NCBI GenBank assembly: GCA_035552275.1
Contig: DASZLR010000251.1
Location: 1 to 63,274 of the forward strand
Source: DASVLX01 sp035552275
GTDB lineage: Bacteria > Actinomycetota > Actinomycetes > Mycobacteriales > Pseudonocardiaceae
DNA: 63,274 bases
Reading direction: 5' to 3'
A program made the translations under genes and the position numbers. Below are positions 25,846 through 34,504 of the stretch, piece after piece. A model generated the notes under the pieces. That model ran no database searches. It saw only the letters and a list, made by a program, of their open reading frames with translations, and was not told the origin of the DNA. Positions within the stretch are counted from its first letter, which is position 1. Every line of letters starts with the position of its first letter.

Positions 25846-27198
25846 GTGCGCGATCTGAGCGGAATCGTCAAGGCATACGACATTCGCGGGGTGGTCGGCG
25901 AACAGCTCGACACCGCGCTCGTCCGTGACTTCGGCGCCGCGTTCGCCCGGCTGGTCGGCGGTGCGGCGGTGGTCGTGGGCCACGACATGCGGGACTCGTC
26001 GCCGGGCCTGGCCGCCGCGTTCGCCGAGGGTGTCACCGCGCAGGGCCTCGACGTGATCTCCATCGGCCTGGCCAGCACCGACATGCTCTACTTCGCCTCC
26101 GGCTCGCTCAACCTGCCCGGCGCGATGTTCACCGCCAGCCACAACCCGGCCCGCTACAACGGCATCAAGCTGTGCCGGGCCGGGGCGTCGCCGGTCGGCG
26201 AGGACAGCGGCCTGTCGCAGATCCGCGCGGACGTCGAGCGGGGCGTCCCCGACGCGACCGAGGTCACCCCCGGCACCGTCAGCCAGCGCGACCTGCTCGG
26301 CGAGTACGCCGCCTACCTGCGCAACCTGGTCGACCTGTCCGGCATCCGGCCGCTCAAGGTGGTCGTGGACGCCGGCAACGGCATGGGCGGGCACACCGTG
26401 CCCCGGGTGTTCGACGGGCTGCCGGTCGAGATCGTGCCGATGTACTTCGAACTCGACGGCAGTTTCCCCAACCATGAGGCCAACCCGCTCGACCCGCGCA
26501 ACATCGTCGACCTGCGACACAAGGTCACCGAGGTCGGCGCCGACGCCGGGCTCGCCTTCGACGGCGACGCCGACCGCTGCTTCGTGGTGGACGAGCGCGG
26601 CCAGGCGGTCAGCCCGAGCGCGATCACCGCGCTGGTCGCCGTGCGCGAGCTGGTCAAGGAGCCGGGCGGCACGGTGATCCACAACCTGATCACCTCGAAG
26701 GCCGTGCCGGAGATCGTGGCCGAGCACGGCGGCAAGCCGGTGCGCACCCGCGTCGGCCACTCGTTCATCAAGCAGACCATGGCGGAGACCGGCGCGATCT
26801 TCGGTGGCGAGCACTCCGCGCACTACTACTTCCGGGATTTCTGGCGGGCCGACACCGGCATGCTGGCCGCGCTGCACGTGCTGGCCGCGCTCGGCGAGCA
26901 GGACCGCCCGCTGTCCGAGTTGACCGCCGAGTACGCCCGCTACGCCGCCTCCGGTGAGATCAACTCCACGGTGGACGACCAGGCCGGCCGGCTGGCCGCC
27001 GTCAAGGAGGCGTTCGGCGCCCGTCCCGGCGTCACCCTGGACGAGCTGGACGGGCTGACCGTCAACCTCGCCGACGGTTCCTGGTTCAACCTGCGTCCGT
27101 CCAACACGGAACCGCTGCTGCGGTTGAATGTGGAGGCGCCGGACGCCGACGGGGTGGCCGCGCTGCGTGACGAGGTGCTGGCCATCGTGCGAGGCTGA
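25846..27198 (+). CDS. manB: Phosphomannomutase/phosphoglucomutase
   Basis: 450 residues with four phosphohexomutase domains. IVKAYDIRGVVGEQLD opens domain 1, TASHNPARYNGIKL carries the phosphorylated active-site Ser, DGDADRC is the magnesium loop, GGEHSAHYYFRDF is the sugar-binding loop, and RPSNTEPLLRLNVE the phosphate-binding loop. It interconverts mannose-6-P and mannose-1-P, feeding the guanylyltransferase encoded at 14500. The start is GTG at 25846. Trm112 follows after 35 bases and the operon continues through manA. It corresponds to Rv3257c. Confidence 0.96.
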   Translation: MRDLSGIVKAYDIRGVVGEQLDTALVRDFGAAFARLVGGAAVVVGHDMRDSSPGLAAAFAEGVTAQGLDVISIGLASTDMLYFASGSLNLPGAMFTASHNPARYNGIKLCRAGASPVGEDSGLSQIRADVERGVPDATEVTPGTVSQRDLLGEYAAYLRNLVDLSGIRPLKVVVDAGNGMGGHTVPRVFDGLPVEIVPMYFELDGSFPNHEANPLDPRNIVDLRHKVTEVGADAGLAFDGDADRCFVVDERGQAVSPSAITALVAVRELVKEPGGTVIHNLITSKAVPEIVAEHGGKPVRTRVGHSFIKQTMAETGAIFGGEHSAHYYFRDFWRADTGMLAALHVLAALGEQDRPLSELTAEYARYAASGEINSTVDDQAGRLAAVKEAFGARPGVTLDELDGLTVNLADGSWFNLRPSNTEPLLRLNVEAPDADGVAALRDEVLAIVRG

Positions 27199-27233
27199 AG
27201 AAGCGAATTGACAACGAAGTCGAGGAGGGAATC

Positions 27234-27464
27234 GTGGCGGTAGAGCTGGACCCGCGGCTGCTGGAGATCCTGGCCTGCCCATCGCCGGATCACGCGCCGC
27301 TGCGGCCCGGTTCCGCCGACGACCCGGACGCCGACGCGCTCACCTGCACCGAATGCGGGCGGACTTTCCCGGTGCGGGACGGCATTCCGGTGCTGCTGCT
27401 GGACGAGGCCACCCTCCCGGTCACCACCTCGTCAGCACCGGACACCGGCTCCGCGGACGGATGA
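27234..27464 (+). CDS. Trm112 family small protein
   Basis: 76 residues: LDPRLLEILACPSPDHAPL, then LTCTECGRTFPVRDGIPVLL and an acidic tail. The CP-x-C-like and CTECG elements with PVRDGIPVLL are the Trm112/UPF0434 signature. Trm112 proteins in eukaryotes activate methyltransferases; the bacterial role is unclear. The GTG start at 27234 follows GAGGAGGGAATC. Its stop overlaps the next start in ATGA, so it is coupled to the SIS gene as in mycobacteria. Confidence 0.9.
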   Translation: MAVELDPRLLEILACPSPDHAPLRPGSADDPDADALTCTECGRTFPVRDGIPVLLLDEATLPVTTSSAPDTGSADG

Positions 27465-28549
27465 CCGCCATGCTCGACGACAGCCTGCTGGACAGCCCGG
27501 AACGACTGGCCGCGGTCGACGGCGAGACCGGCGGTCGGCTGCGCGCCGCCGCCCTGGCCGGAGCCCAGGTGCGGGCCACCACCGAAGCCGCCGCCGAACA
27601 CGACCTCACCGAGTTGACCGGCTTCCGGCCCAGGGCGATCGTGCTGGTCACCCGGCCGGGTGTCGGTTCGTCGGTGGCCGGGCTGCTGGTCGGGCTGCTC
27701 GGTCCGTCCTGCCCGGTGCCGCTGGTGGTCGCCGAGGCCGTGCCGAGTTGGATCGGCCCGCTGGACGTGGTGCTCGCACACGGCGACGATCCGGGCGACA
27801 CGGTGCTGGCCGAGTCGGTCGACCTCGCCGGCCGGCGCGGCGCCCGAATCGTGCTGACCGGCCCGGCGGACGGTCCGGTGGCCGCCGCCGCGGCCGGTGA
27901 CGCGGTGCTGTTGCCGCCACGGGTGCCGGCGGGTTCGTCCTTCCCACGCGCGCTGGCGGCCGGCCTGCTGCTGCTGAACACCCTGGGGCTGCACCGCACC
28001 GATCTGGACGTGCTGGCCGACGAACTGGACCGGGAAGCCGAGCGCGACCACTCGAACTACGAGTCCTTCGTCAACCCGGCCAAGTCGTTGGCGCTGCGGC
28101 TGGCCGACCGCACTCCGTTGCTGTGCGGGCTGGACCCGGTCGCCACCGCCGTCGCCGAGCACGCCGTCGACACGCTCGGCGAACTGGCCGGCATGGTCGC
28201 CGAGGCCGCCGGGTATCCGCAGGTGCTGACCAGGACCGCGTTGCACCGGGCGGCGGTGTCCGGGTCGTCCGGGGCGGACATCTTCGCCGATCCGGAGGAC
28301 TCGCCGGGCGGCCTGCTGCGGGTGCTGTTGCTGGCCGTCGCCGACGATCCGGCCGCGCTGGCAACCCGGCACGCGGCCACCGAAATGCTGCCCGGAGCCG
28401 ATGTGCTGGCGCCGGCGGAGGAAACGTCCGGAGGGCCGGCGGTGCGTGCGGCCGTGCTTGCCCTCCGGTGCGAGATGGCCGCGGTGTATCTCGGCCTGGC
28501 GAGCGGAGCGCTCGGCGGGCCGGGGATGCGGGCGTCCGCAGCGGTGTAA
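27461..28549 (+). CDS. SIS domain protein, TobH-like phosphosugar isomerase homologue
   Basis: 362 residues. The N-terminal segment (ERLAAVDGETGGRLRAAALA) and the SIS-like core with VTRPGVGSSVAGLL correspond to the bacterial phosphoglucose/phosphomannose isomerase fold. ERDHSNYESFVNPAKSLA and a C-terminal bact-PGI_C-like region follow. Proteins at this position (Rv3256c, TobH) have no firm activity; a role in mannose or glucose phosphate isomerisation is inferred. It overlaps Trm112 by four bases and precedes manA, so it is translated within the mannose operon. Confidence 0.85.
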   Translation: MTAMLDDSLLDSPERLAAVDGETGGRLRAAALAGAQVRATTEAAAEHDLTELTGFRPRAIVLVTRPGVGSSVAGLLVGLLGPSCPVPLVVAEAVPSWIGPLDVVLAHGDDPGDTVLAESVDLAGRRGARIVLTGPADGPVAAAAAGDAVLLPPRVPAGSSFPRALAAGLLLLNTLGLHRTDLDVLADELDREAERDHSNYESFVNPAKSLALRLADRTPLLCGLDPVATAVAEHAVDTLGELAGMVAEAAGYPQVLTRTALHRAAVSGSSGADIFADPEDSPGGLLRVLLLAVADDPAALATRHAATEMLPGADVLAPAEETSGGPAVRAAVLALRCEMAAVYLGLASGALGGPGMRASAAV

Positions 28550-28651
28550 CCCGCCGTAAACACCGGCGAGGGGGCCGTGCAACAGAATGACGATGCCGCT
28601 CGATACCGCGCATATCGAGGTCGGGCGGCGCGTGAGGAAGTGAGCGGGACA

Positions 28652-29893
28652 GTGGAGATACTGCGTAACTCGGTTCGGCCGTACGCCTGGGGATCACGGA
28701 CGGTCATCGCCGAACTGCAGGGACGGGCCAGCCCGGCGCCGCATCCGGAGGCGGAGTTGTGGATGGGCGCCCATCCCAATGATCCGTCCACTGTGGTCGC
28801 GCCCGACGGCGGTGAGCGGTCGCTGTTGGAGCTGGTGGAGGCCGATCCGATCGGGCAGCTCGGCGAGGACTGTGCGCAACGATGGCTGGGCCGGCTGCCG
28901 TTTCTGCTCAAGGTGCTGGCCGCCGATGAGCCGATGAGCCTCCAGGCGCACCCGTCGGCCGCGCAGGCCAGCGAGGGCTTCGCCCGCGAGGAGGCCGCCG
29001 GCGTGCCGAGACAGGCGGCGAACCGCAACTATCCCGACCCGACCGCGAAGCCGGAACTGGTCTGCGCGCTGTCGGAGTTCCATGTGCTGGCCGGATTCCG
29101 TGATCCCCGGCGGACCGTCGAGCTGCTCCGCGCGCTGGACTCGCCCCGGCTCACCCCCTACATCGGGCTGCTCGCCGGGCAACCGGACGCCGACGGCCTG
29201 CGCACCCTGTTCACCACCTGGATCACGCTGCCGGCGGCGGTGTTCGACGAACTGCTGCCCGAGCTGCTGGACGTGTGCGTGCGGCACGTTCGGGAGCACG
29301 GCGAATTCGCCCTGGAATGCCGGACGATCCTGGAACTGGGCGAGCTGTACCCCGGCGATCCGGGCGTGCTGGCCGCGCTGCTGCTGAACCGGATCGTGCT
29401 CGGCGCCGGCGAGGCGGTTTACCTGGCCGCCGGAAACCTGCACGCCTACCTGCGCGGCACGGCGGTGGAGATCCTGGCGAACTCGGACAACATCCTGCGC
29501 TGCGGGCTGACTCCCAAGCACGTGGACGTGCCGGAGTTGTTGCGGGTGGTCGACTTCTCGCACGGCGACATGCCGGTGCTGCGCGGCGAGGAGGTCGACG
29601 CGCACGTGTTCGCGTATCGCACCAACGCCCCCGAGTTCACCCTGAGCCGGTTGGAGTGGTCGTTCGCTCCGGCGGACCGGGATGTGGTGGCCCTGCGCGA
29701 TTCCGGGCCGCAGGTGCTGATCTGCACGGCCGGATCGGTGCTGCTGCACGCGCCCGATGGCACCGAGCTGAAACTGGGGCGCGGCGAGTCCGCATGGGTG
29801 CCGGCGCATGACTGCCATGCGGGTCCGATCACCGTCAACCCGGTCGATGTCGGCCAGACGCAGGTGTTCCGCGCCACGACCGGAACCGATTGA
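28652..29893 (+). CDS. manA: Mannose-6-phosphate isomerase, class I
   Basis: 413-residue cupin-type zinc enzyme converting fructose-6-P to mannose-6-P. LRNSVRPYAWGSRTVIAEL is the family N-terminus, SLQAHPS gives the Gln and His zinc ligands, PELVCALSEF the Glu, and YLAAGNLHAYLRGTAVEI the second His and active-site Arg. The GTG at 28652 is chosen; GTG at 28640 is also in frame. Its stop overlaps the CDF transporter start (TGATG). With manB and the guanylyltransferase it forms the GDP-mannose route. Confidence 0.95.
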   Translation: MEILRNSVRPYAWGSRTVIAELQGRASPAPHPEAELWMGAHPNDPSTVVAPDGGERSLLELVEADPIGQLGEDCAQRWLGRLPFLLKVLAADEPMSLQAHPSAAQASEGFAREEAAGVPRQAANRNYPDPTAKPELVCALSEFHVLAGFRDPRRTVELLRALDSPRLTPYIGLLAGQPDADGLRTLFTTWITLPAAVFDELLPELLDVCVRHVREHGEFALECRTILELGELYPGDPGVLAALLLNRIVLGAGEAVYLAAGNLHAYLRGTAVEILANSDNILRCGLTPKHVDVPELLRVVDFSHGDMPVLRGEEVDAHVFAYRTNAPEFTLSRLEWSFAPADRDVVALRDSGPQVLICTAGSVLLHAPDGTELKLGRGESAWVPAHDCHAGPITVNPVDVGQTQVFRATTGTD

Positions 29894-30870
29894 TGGCGCC
29901 CGGCGAAGACAGCCGCGACGGTGGAGGCGGCGAAGGCGGCCACGACAGTCCCAAGGCGGTGCTGGCCGCGCTGGCGGCCAATCTCGGCATCGCGGTGGCG
30001 AAGATCGTCGGGTTCGTCGTCACCGGATCCTCGGCGATGCTCGCCGAAGCGGTGCACTCGATCGCGGACACCACCAACCAGCTCCTGCTGTTGTTGGGCC
30101 GACGGGCATCGCGGCGCCGGGCCAGCGCGGAACATCCGTTCGGGTTCGGCCGGGAGCGGTACTTCTACGGGTTCGTGGTGGCGCTGCTGATCTTCACCAT
30201 CGGCTGTGTTTTCGCGCTGTACGAAGGCATCAACAAGATCGTCTCGCCACATCCGATGGACTCGCCGCTGGTGGCGGTCGTGATCCTGGCGGTGGCGCTG
30301 TGCCTGGAGGGCTACAGCTTCCGCACCGCGATCCGCGAGGCGCGGCCGCTCAAGGGCTCGGCGAGCTGGTGGCGGTTCGTGCACACGGCCACCACGCCGG
30401 AGCTGCCGGTGCTGCTGTTGGAGGACAGCGGGGCGCTGGTCGGCCTGGTGTTCGCGCTGGTCGGCGTCGGTGTGTCGGAGCTGACCGGGAACCCGGTGTG
30501 GGACGGGATCGGCTCGGTCGCCATCGGCGCGCTGCTCGGCGTGATCGCGGTGATCCTCATCATGGAGATGAAGAGCCTGCTGATCGGCGAGGGCGCCGGC
30601 CCCGAACTGCTCGCGTCGATCACCGGTGAGCTGGCCCAGGGCAAGATCGAGCGGGTCATCCACATCCGCACCGAATACCTGAGCCCGGACGAGCTCCTGG
30701 TGGCCGCGAAGATCGCGCTCACCGCCGGGCTGCCGCTGCACGAGGTCGCGCGGGCCATCGATGAGGCCGAGTCGCGGGTCCGGTCCGCCGTGCCGCACGC
30801 CAGGCTGATCTATCTTGAGCCGGACCTGGACCGCGGCTCCGGGAACGGGTCGGTAGCGTCGCGGTCATGA
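29893..30870 (+). CDS. Cation diffusion facilitator transporter
   Basis: 325 residues with six predicted membrane helices. Metal-site elements are AEAVHSIADTTNQ in helix 2 and GYSFRTAIRE plus LLEDSGALVG in the later helices, typical of the CDF proteins that export zinc, iron or manganese by proton antiport. The C-terminal cytoplasmic part (about 235-310) is the ZT-dimer domain. Start ATG 29893 overlaps the manA stop codon and the stop overlaps the rmlB-like start. Its presence in the mannose operon may supply metal for metal-dependent sugar enzymes, which is speculative. Confidence 0.9.
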   Translation: MAPGEDSRDGGGGEGGHDSPKAVLAALAANLGIAVAKIVGFVVTGSSAMLAEAVHSIADTTNQLLLLLGRRASRRRASAEHPFGFGRERYFYGFVVALLIFTIGCVFALYEGINKIVSPHPMDSPLVAVVILAVALCLEGYSFRTAIREARPLKGSASWWRFVHTATTPELPVLLLEDSGALVGLVFALVGVGVSELTGNPVWDGIGSVAIGALLGVIAVILIMEMKSLLIGEGAGPELLASITGELAQGKIERVIHIRTEYLSPDELLVAAKIALTAGLPLHEVARAIDEAESRVRSAVPHARLIYLEPDLDRGSGNGSVASRS

Positions 30871-31874
30871 CGACGCTTGTGGTGACGGGTGCCGCTGGTT
30901 TCATCGGCTCGCACTTCGTCCGGCACTGGGTGGCCGCCCATCCCGACGACTCCGTGGTCGCGCTGGACGCGCTCACTTATGCCGGCACCGAGACGAACCT
31001 GGCCGACGTCCGGGAGCGGATCACCTTCGTGCACGCCGACATCGGCGACCAGCCGACCGTCGAGCGCACCCTCCGCGAGCACGCCGTGGACGTGGTGGTG
31101 AACTTCGCCGCCGAGTCGCACAACAGCCTGGCCGTGCTCGACCCGGCGCGGTTCTTCCGCACCAACGTGCTCGGCACCCAGGCTTTGCTGGAGGCGGCGC
31201 GGCAGGTCGGCGTCGGCCGGTTCCACCACGTGTCCACCTGCGAGGTGTACGGGGACCTGCCGCTGGACGCGGAGACCGCGTTCACCGAGGAGTCGCCGTA
31301 CGCGCCGCGGACGCCGTACAACGCCAGCAAGGCCGGCGCCGACCACGCGGTGCGCGCCTACCACGAGACCTACGGCCTGCCGATCACCATCTCCAACTGC
31401 GCCAACAACTACGGCTCGCACCAGTTCCCGGAGAAGGTCATCCCGCTGTTCACCACGCACGCCCTGGACGGCGTGCGACTGCCGGTGTACCGGTCCAAAC
31501 ACAACCGTCGCGAGTGGATTCACGCGCTGGATCACGTGCGGGCGATCGAGGCGATTCTGCATCGTGGCCGGGTCGGCGAGACGTATCACGTCGGCACCGG
31601 CGTGGAGGCCAGTGTGGAGCAGATCGCCGATCTCGTGCTGGACGAACTGGGCCTGCCGGCGTCGCTGAAGCGCGAGGTGCCGGACCGGCCCGGCCACGAC
31701 CGGCGCTACCTGCTCGACTCGGCGAAGATCCGCCGTGAGCTGGACTGGGCGCCGACGATCGAGTTCGACGCCGGGGTGCGCGCCACGATCCGCTGGTACG
31801 CCGAGAATCGCGACTGGTGGGAGCCGCTGCGCGACCGCAGCCCGGTGGTCGAGGGCTCCTGGGCCAGCTCATGA
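30867..31874 (+). CDS. dTDP-glucose 4,6-dehydratase-like protein
   Basis: 335-residue extended SDR. VTGAAGFIGSHFVRHW is the NAD loop, NFAAESHNSLAV follows, and YNASK holds Tyr151 and Lys155 of the Y-x3-K pair. It resembles RmlB, which removes water from dTDP-glucose. However, the active-site triad Thr-Asp-Glu is Thr124-Cys125-Glu126 here, and the usual HVDRS segment is HNSLA. It may act on another NDP-sugar or perform only part of the chemistry. It overlaps the CDF gene (ATGA) and the following VapB-like gene, so it is firmly in the operon. I therefore give no gene symbol. Confidence 0.8.
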   Translation: MTTLVVTGAAGFIGSHFVRHWVAAHPDDSVVALDALTYAGTETNLADVRERITFVHADIGDQPTVERTLREHAVDVVVNFAAESHNSLAVLDPARFFRTNVLGTQALLEAARQVGVGRFHHVSTCEVYGDLPLDAETAFTEESPYAPRTPYNASKAGADHAVRAYHETYGLPITISNCANNYGSHQFPEKVIPLFTTHALDGVRLPVYRSKHNRREWIHALDHVRAIEAILHRGRVGETYHVGTGVEASVEQIADLVLDELGLPASLKREVPDRPGHDRRYLLDSAKIRRELDWAPTIEFDAGVRATIRWYAENRDWWEPLRDRSPVVEGSWASS

Positions 31875-32059
31875 AGGTTGACATCGCCGACATCGATGCC
31901 GATCTGATCGAGGCGGCCGTGAAGGTGGTGGTCCGGCGACACCAACTGCGCGAGGTGCTGAAGTTCGCGGGCACCGTTGCCTGGGAAGGTGATCTCGCGG
32001 AGTGGCGAACAGATGACCTGCCCCCGAAGTGGAGTCCGGCCAAGGAATTCGACAAATGA
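31871..32059 (+). CDS. Small VapB-like antitoxin homologue, no partner
   Basis: 62 residues beginning MKVDIADIDADLIEAAVKVV, then RRHQLREVLKFAGTVAWEGD. The last half resembles the VapB-type antitoxin tail (RRHRLRELLELRGxVxWEGDL), but the usual lysine-rich segment of the ribbon-helix-helix is absent. No PIN toxin follows; the next gene is convergent. The ATG overlaps the rmlB-like stop codon in an ATGA. It may be a remnant or a protein reused for another role. Confidence 0.6.
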   Translation: MKVDIADIDADLIEAAVKVVVRRHQLREVLKFAGTVAWEGDLAEWRTDDLPPKWSPAKEFDK

Positions 32060-32077
32060 TCACACTCCGCTGATCGG

Positions 32078-34372
32078 CTACCCGGCGGCTGCGGGTCGGC
32101 GGGTGGGTAGCCGGAACACCGGGAACTCGCTGGCGGCCTGGTCCGCGGTGACGAGTCCGGCCGCGCAGGCGACCGCCCGGTCCCACTCCGGGTCGGCGCA
32201 GTAGTCGCCGTGGCCGCGCACGCCGGGCGTCCACCGGCGACCGGCGACCGGGCGGTGCTGCGGGTCGGGCAGCCAGTGATCCCCGCCGAGCACCAGCGCG
32301 CCGGTCGGCCCGGCGGTCGCCGGTGCGAGCGCGCCATCCGTGCTGTCCGGCCGCAGGCCGACGCCGATCAGCGTGCCGTCGAACTCCTGCCGCCGCCAGG
32401 TCGTCGTGCCGCCGCCCACCGGATCGGTGCCCCGGCACAGCGACCGCCACCGGCCGCCAAGATCGCCGTACAGCGTGGCCAGCTCGTCGTGCGGCAGCAC
32501 CGCCGGAAACGCCCGCGCGTACGCCCACCGGATCGGCGAACCGGCCGTCAGCAGGCCAACCCTGGCCCGGTCCCGGTCCGGCAGCGACGCCAGCAGCCGA
32601 CTGGTCACCGCCGCCGCCAACACCCCGCTGGCACCATCGCCCGCGATCACCACCCGGGTGTTCGGATCGTCCAGGTGCTCCGCCGCCCGCTGCGCCAACT
32701 CCGGCGCCGCTTTCAGCGCCGGGCACGGCGGCACCACCGGATGCGCGGCTCGTGGCCAGTGCCGCACCAGGTCGGTCAACGCGCCGCCGCGCCGGTTCGC
32801 CAGTGGCCGGCGCCCGGCCAGATATCCGCTGCGCAGCAGGACAACGACGAGCACGACGAGGGTGAGCACGCCCAGCGACACGAGCGGCGGTACCCACCCG
32901 ACCGCCACCCGGTGCGGGAGCAGCGCGGACGCCAGTGTGGCTGCCGGCAGCGCGGCGGTCAGCGCGAGCACCGCGCGATGGGCGTGTCGACGCTGCCAGG
33001 ACGCCCACCACCAGGCCCGAGCGGCCAGTTCGGCGTCGGCCGGCTGATCGGGGTGCAGCAGCGACACCTCCGGCGGCACGGACCGCCCGCGCCGAGCCGC
33101 CGGCCAGCCGCGCAGCAATGCCGCGCCGCCGATCCAGGCCGCCAGCAACAGGCAGAGCACACCGGCGACACCCCAGCCGATCAACACATCGACGTCACCA
33201 ACGGGTGCGGCGCCCACCGGCGCGGTGAGTCGAGTCGCGAACCGTGCGGTGATCGAGAGCGCCGCGCCGAGCCCGAAACCGAGCAGCGCGGCCAAGGTCA
33301 GCACCGGGGCGGCCAACCAGCCACCGGCCCACGGCCGCAACGCGGTCGGCAAACCGGCCCAGCGGTGCCGCGCCAACAACGCCATCGGCGCCAGCAACAG
33401 GCCGAACACCAGACAGCAGCCGGCCAGCGCGATGGCCACCACGGCCACGAACCAGCCCGCCTTCGGTGCTCCGCCGGGCAGCAGACACCGGATGGTGATC
33501 GCGGCGGCCAGCACGGCGACGGTGAGCCCGACAGCGATTCGGCGAGGCAGTGCGGCCAGCGCCCGACGCGGTCCGCTGCCGCCGGGGTCGCGCAGCGATA
33601 GGGCGCCGATCGCGGCCAGTCCGAGCAGCAGCAGCGCGGCCGCCCAGCAGGCCAACCCGATCGGCCCGGCCGGATCGCCGACCGTCAGCCAGGCCAGTGC
33701 GGCCGGCGCCGCGACCAGGTGAGTGGCGCGCAGCGCCGGCGCGGCCGGCTCGCCTGCCGGCCCGACGCCGGGCAGCCCGGACAGCGCTGCCGGCCGCCGA
33801 ACCGGCCGTTGGCCATCCGCCGGCGCGCTCCAGCGCACCGCGGAAACCCGGGCCAGCACACCGATCGCCAGCAACGGAACCGTTGCCGCGCACAGCACCC
33901 GCGCCCACGGCAGCAGCCGAGTCGTCGCCACCAGGTCCTGAGCCAGTGCGTCGAGTTGGCCGACCAGCAGCACGGTGAGCAGCAGCCCGGCGAGCCTGAG
34001 CACGGCCCTGGCGGCGGCCGCCAGCCGACGCGCTGCCGGGCTGTCCGTCGGCACCGGCGGCAGCATCCAGGTCGCCGCGTTGACCAGCGTGAACGGGAAC
34101 AGCAGCGCCCACGAGACGGCGGCCGGCCCACCGGCCGTCATGCCGCCCCAGAGGTAGCCCTCCACCAGCCGGGGCAGCGGCCGGCCGCCGGCGTTGAGCA
34201 CCGGTCCGGGCGCCGGTCGCCGCAGCCGGTCCGCCGGGCGGACCAGCCGGCCGACCCCGTCACCTCCGACATCGACCGCTGCCACCGCGTCGACCAGGAC
34301 TTCCGGTGGTGTGCCGGGAGTTCCGGGCACGCGCAGCTCGACGACCCGGGTGTCGGGTCCGGCGATGAGCAC
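32078..34372 (-). CDS. Multispan membrane protein with hydrolase-like C-terminal domain
   Basis: About 764 residues. The N-terminal 100 are soluble (LIAGPDTRVVELRVPG), residues about 105-530 hold eight to ten hydrophobic segments, and the C-terminal 240 form a soluble domain. This domain reads VVIAGDGASGVLAA, then LLTAGSPIRWAYARAFP and GHGDYCADPEWD, which matches the alpha/beta-hydrolase nucleophile-elbow and His region, but the serine of GHSQG is replaced. The GTG at 34372 is chosen for its GGAGGG site; an ATG 12 bases earlier is possible. The frame stays open far upstream only as antisense of sahH. Function unknown. Confidence 0.75.
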   Translation of the reverse strand: MLIAGPDTRVVELRVPGTPGTPPEVLVDAVAAVDVGGDGVGRLVRPADRLRRPAPGPVLNAGGRPLPRLVEGYLWGGMTAGGPAAVSWALLFPFTLVNAATWMLPPVPTDSPAARRLAAAARAVLRLAGLLLTVLLVGQLDALAQDLVATTRLLPWARVLCAATVPLLAIGVLARVSAVRWSAPADGQRPVRRPAALSGLPGVGPAGEPAAPALRATHLVAAPAALAWLTVGDPAGPIGLACWAAALLLLGLAAIGALSLRDPGGSGPRRALAALPRRIAVGLTVAVLAAAITIRCLLPGGAPKAGWFVAVVAIALAGCCLVFGLLLAPMALLARHRWAGLPTALRPWAGGWLAAPVLTLAALLGFGLGAALSITARFATRLTAPVGAAPVGDVDVLIGWGVAGVLCLLLAAWIGGAALLRGWPAARRGRSVPPEVSLLHPDQPADAELAARAWWWASWQRRHAHRAVLALTAALPAATLASALLPHRVAVGWVPPLVSLGVLTLVVLVVVLLRSGYLAGRRPLANRRGGALTDLVRHWPRAAHPVVPPCPALKAAPELAQRAAEHLDDPNTRVVIAGDGASGVLAAAVTSRLLASLPDRDRARVGLLTAGSPIRWAYARAFPAVLPHDELATLYGDLGGRWRSLCRGTDPVGGGTTTWRRQEFDGTLIGVGLRPDSTDGALAPATAGPTGALVLGGDHWLPDPQHRPVAGRRWTPGVRGHGDYCADPEWDRAVACAAGLVTADQAASEFPVFRLPTRRPAAAG

Positions 34373-34386
34373 TGATCCCTCCATGA

Positions 34387-34415
34387 CTGTGACTGTGATC
34401 GCTGTGACGCTGATC
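34387..34415. repeat. CTGTGA direct repeats before sahH
   Basis: Three CTGTGA units plus a related CTGATC lie in the 132-base divergent region between the membrane-protein start and sahH. No riboswitch fold was recognised there. Confidence 0.35.
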
Positions 34416-34504
34416 GTGGACAACCGCCCGTTCAGCGGGACAGGCGGACGGCGCCCGATCGGTAGGGTGGGCACCGTCCTGACGTGGAATCGAAGGAAGG
34501 CGCC

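Noticed and set aside
34385..34504. Possible SAH riboswitch before sahH
   Set aside because: The conserved core of known SAH riboswitches is not visible; only short CTGTGA repeats are seen.
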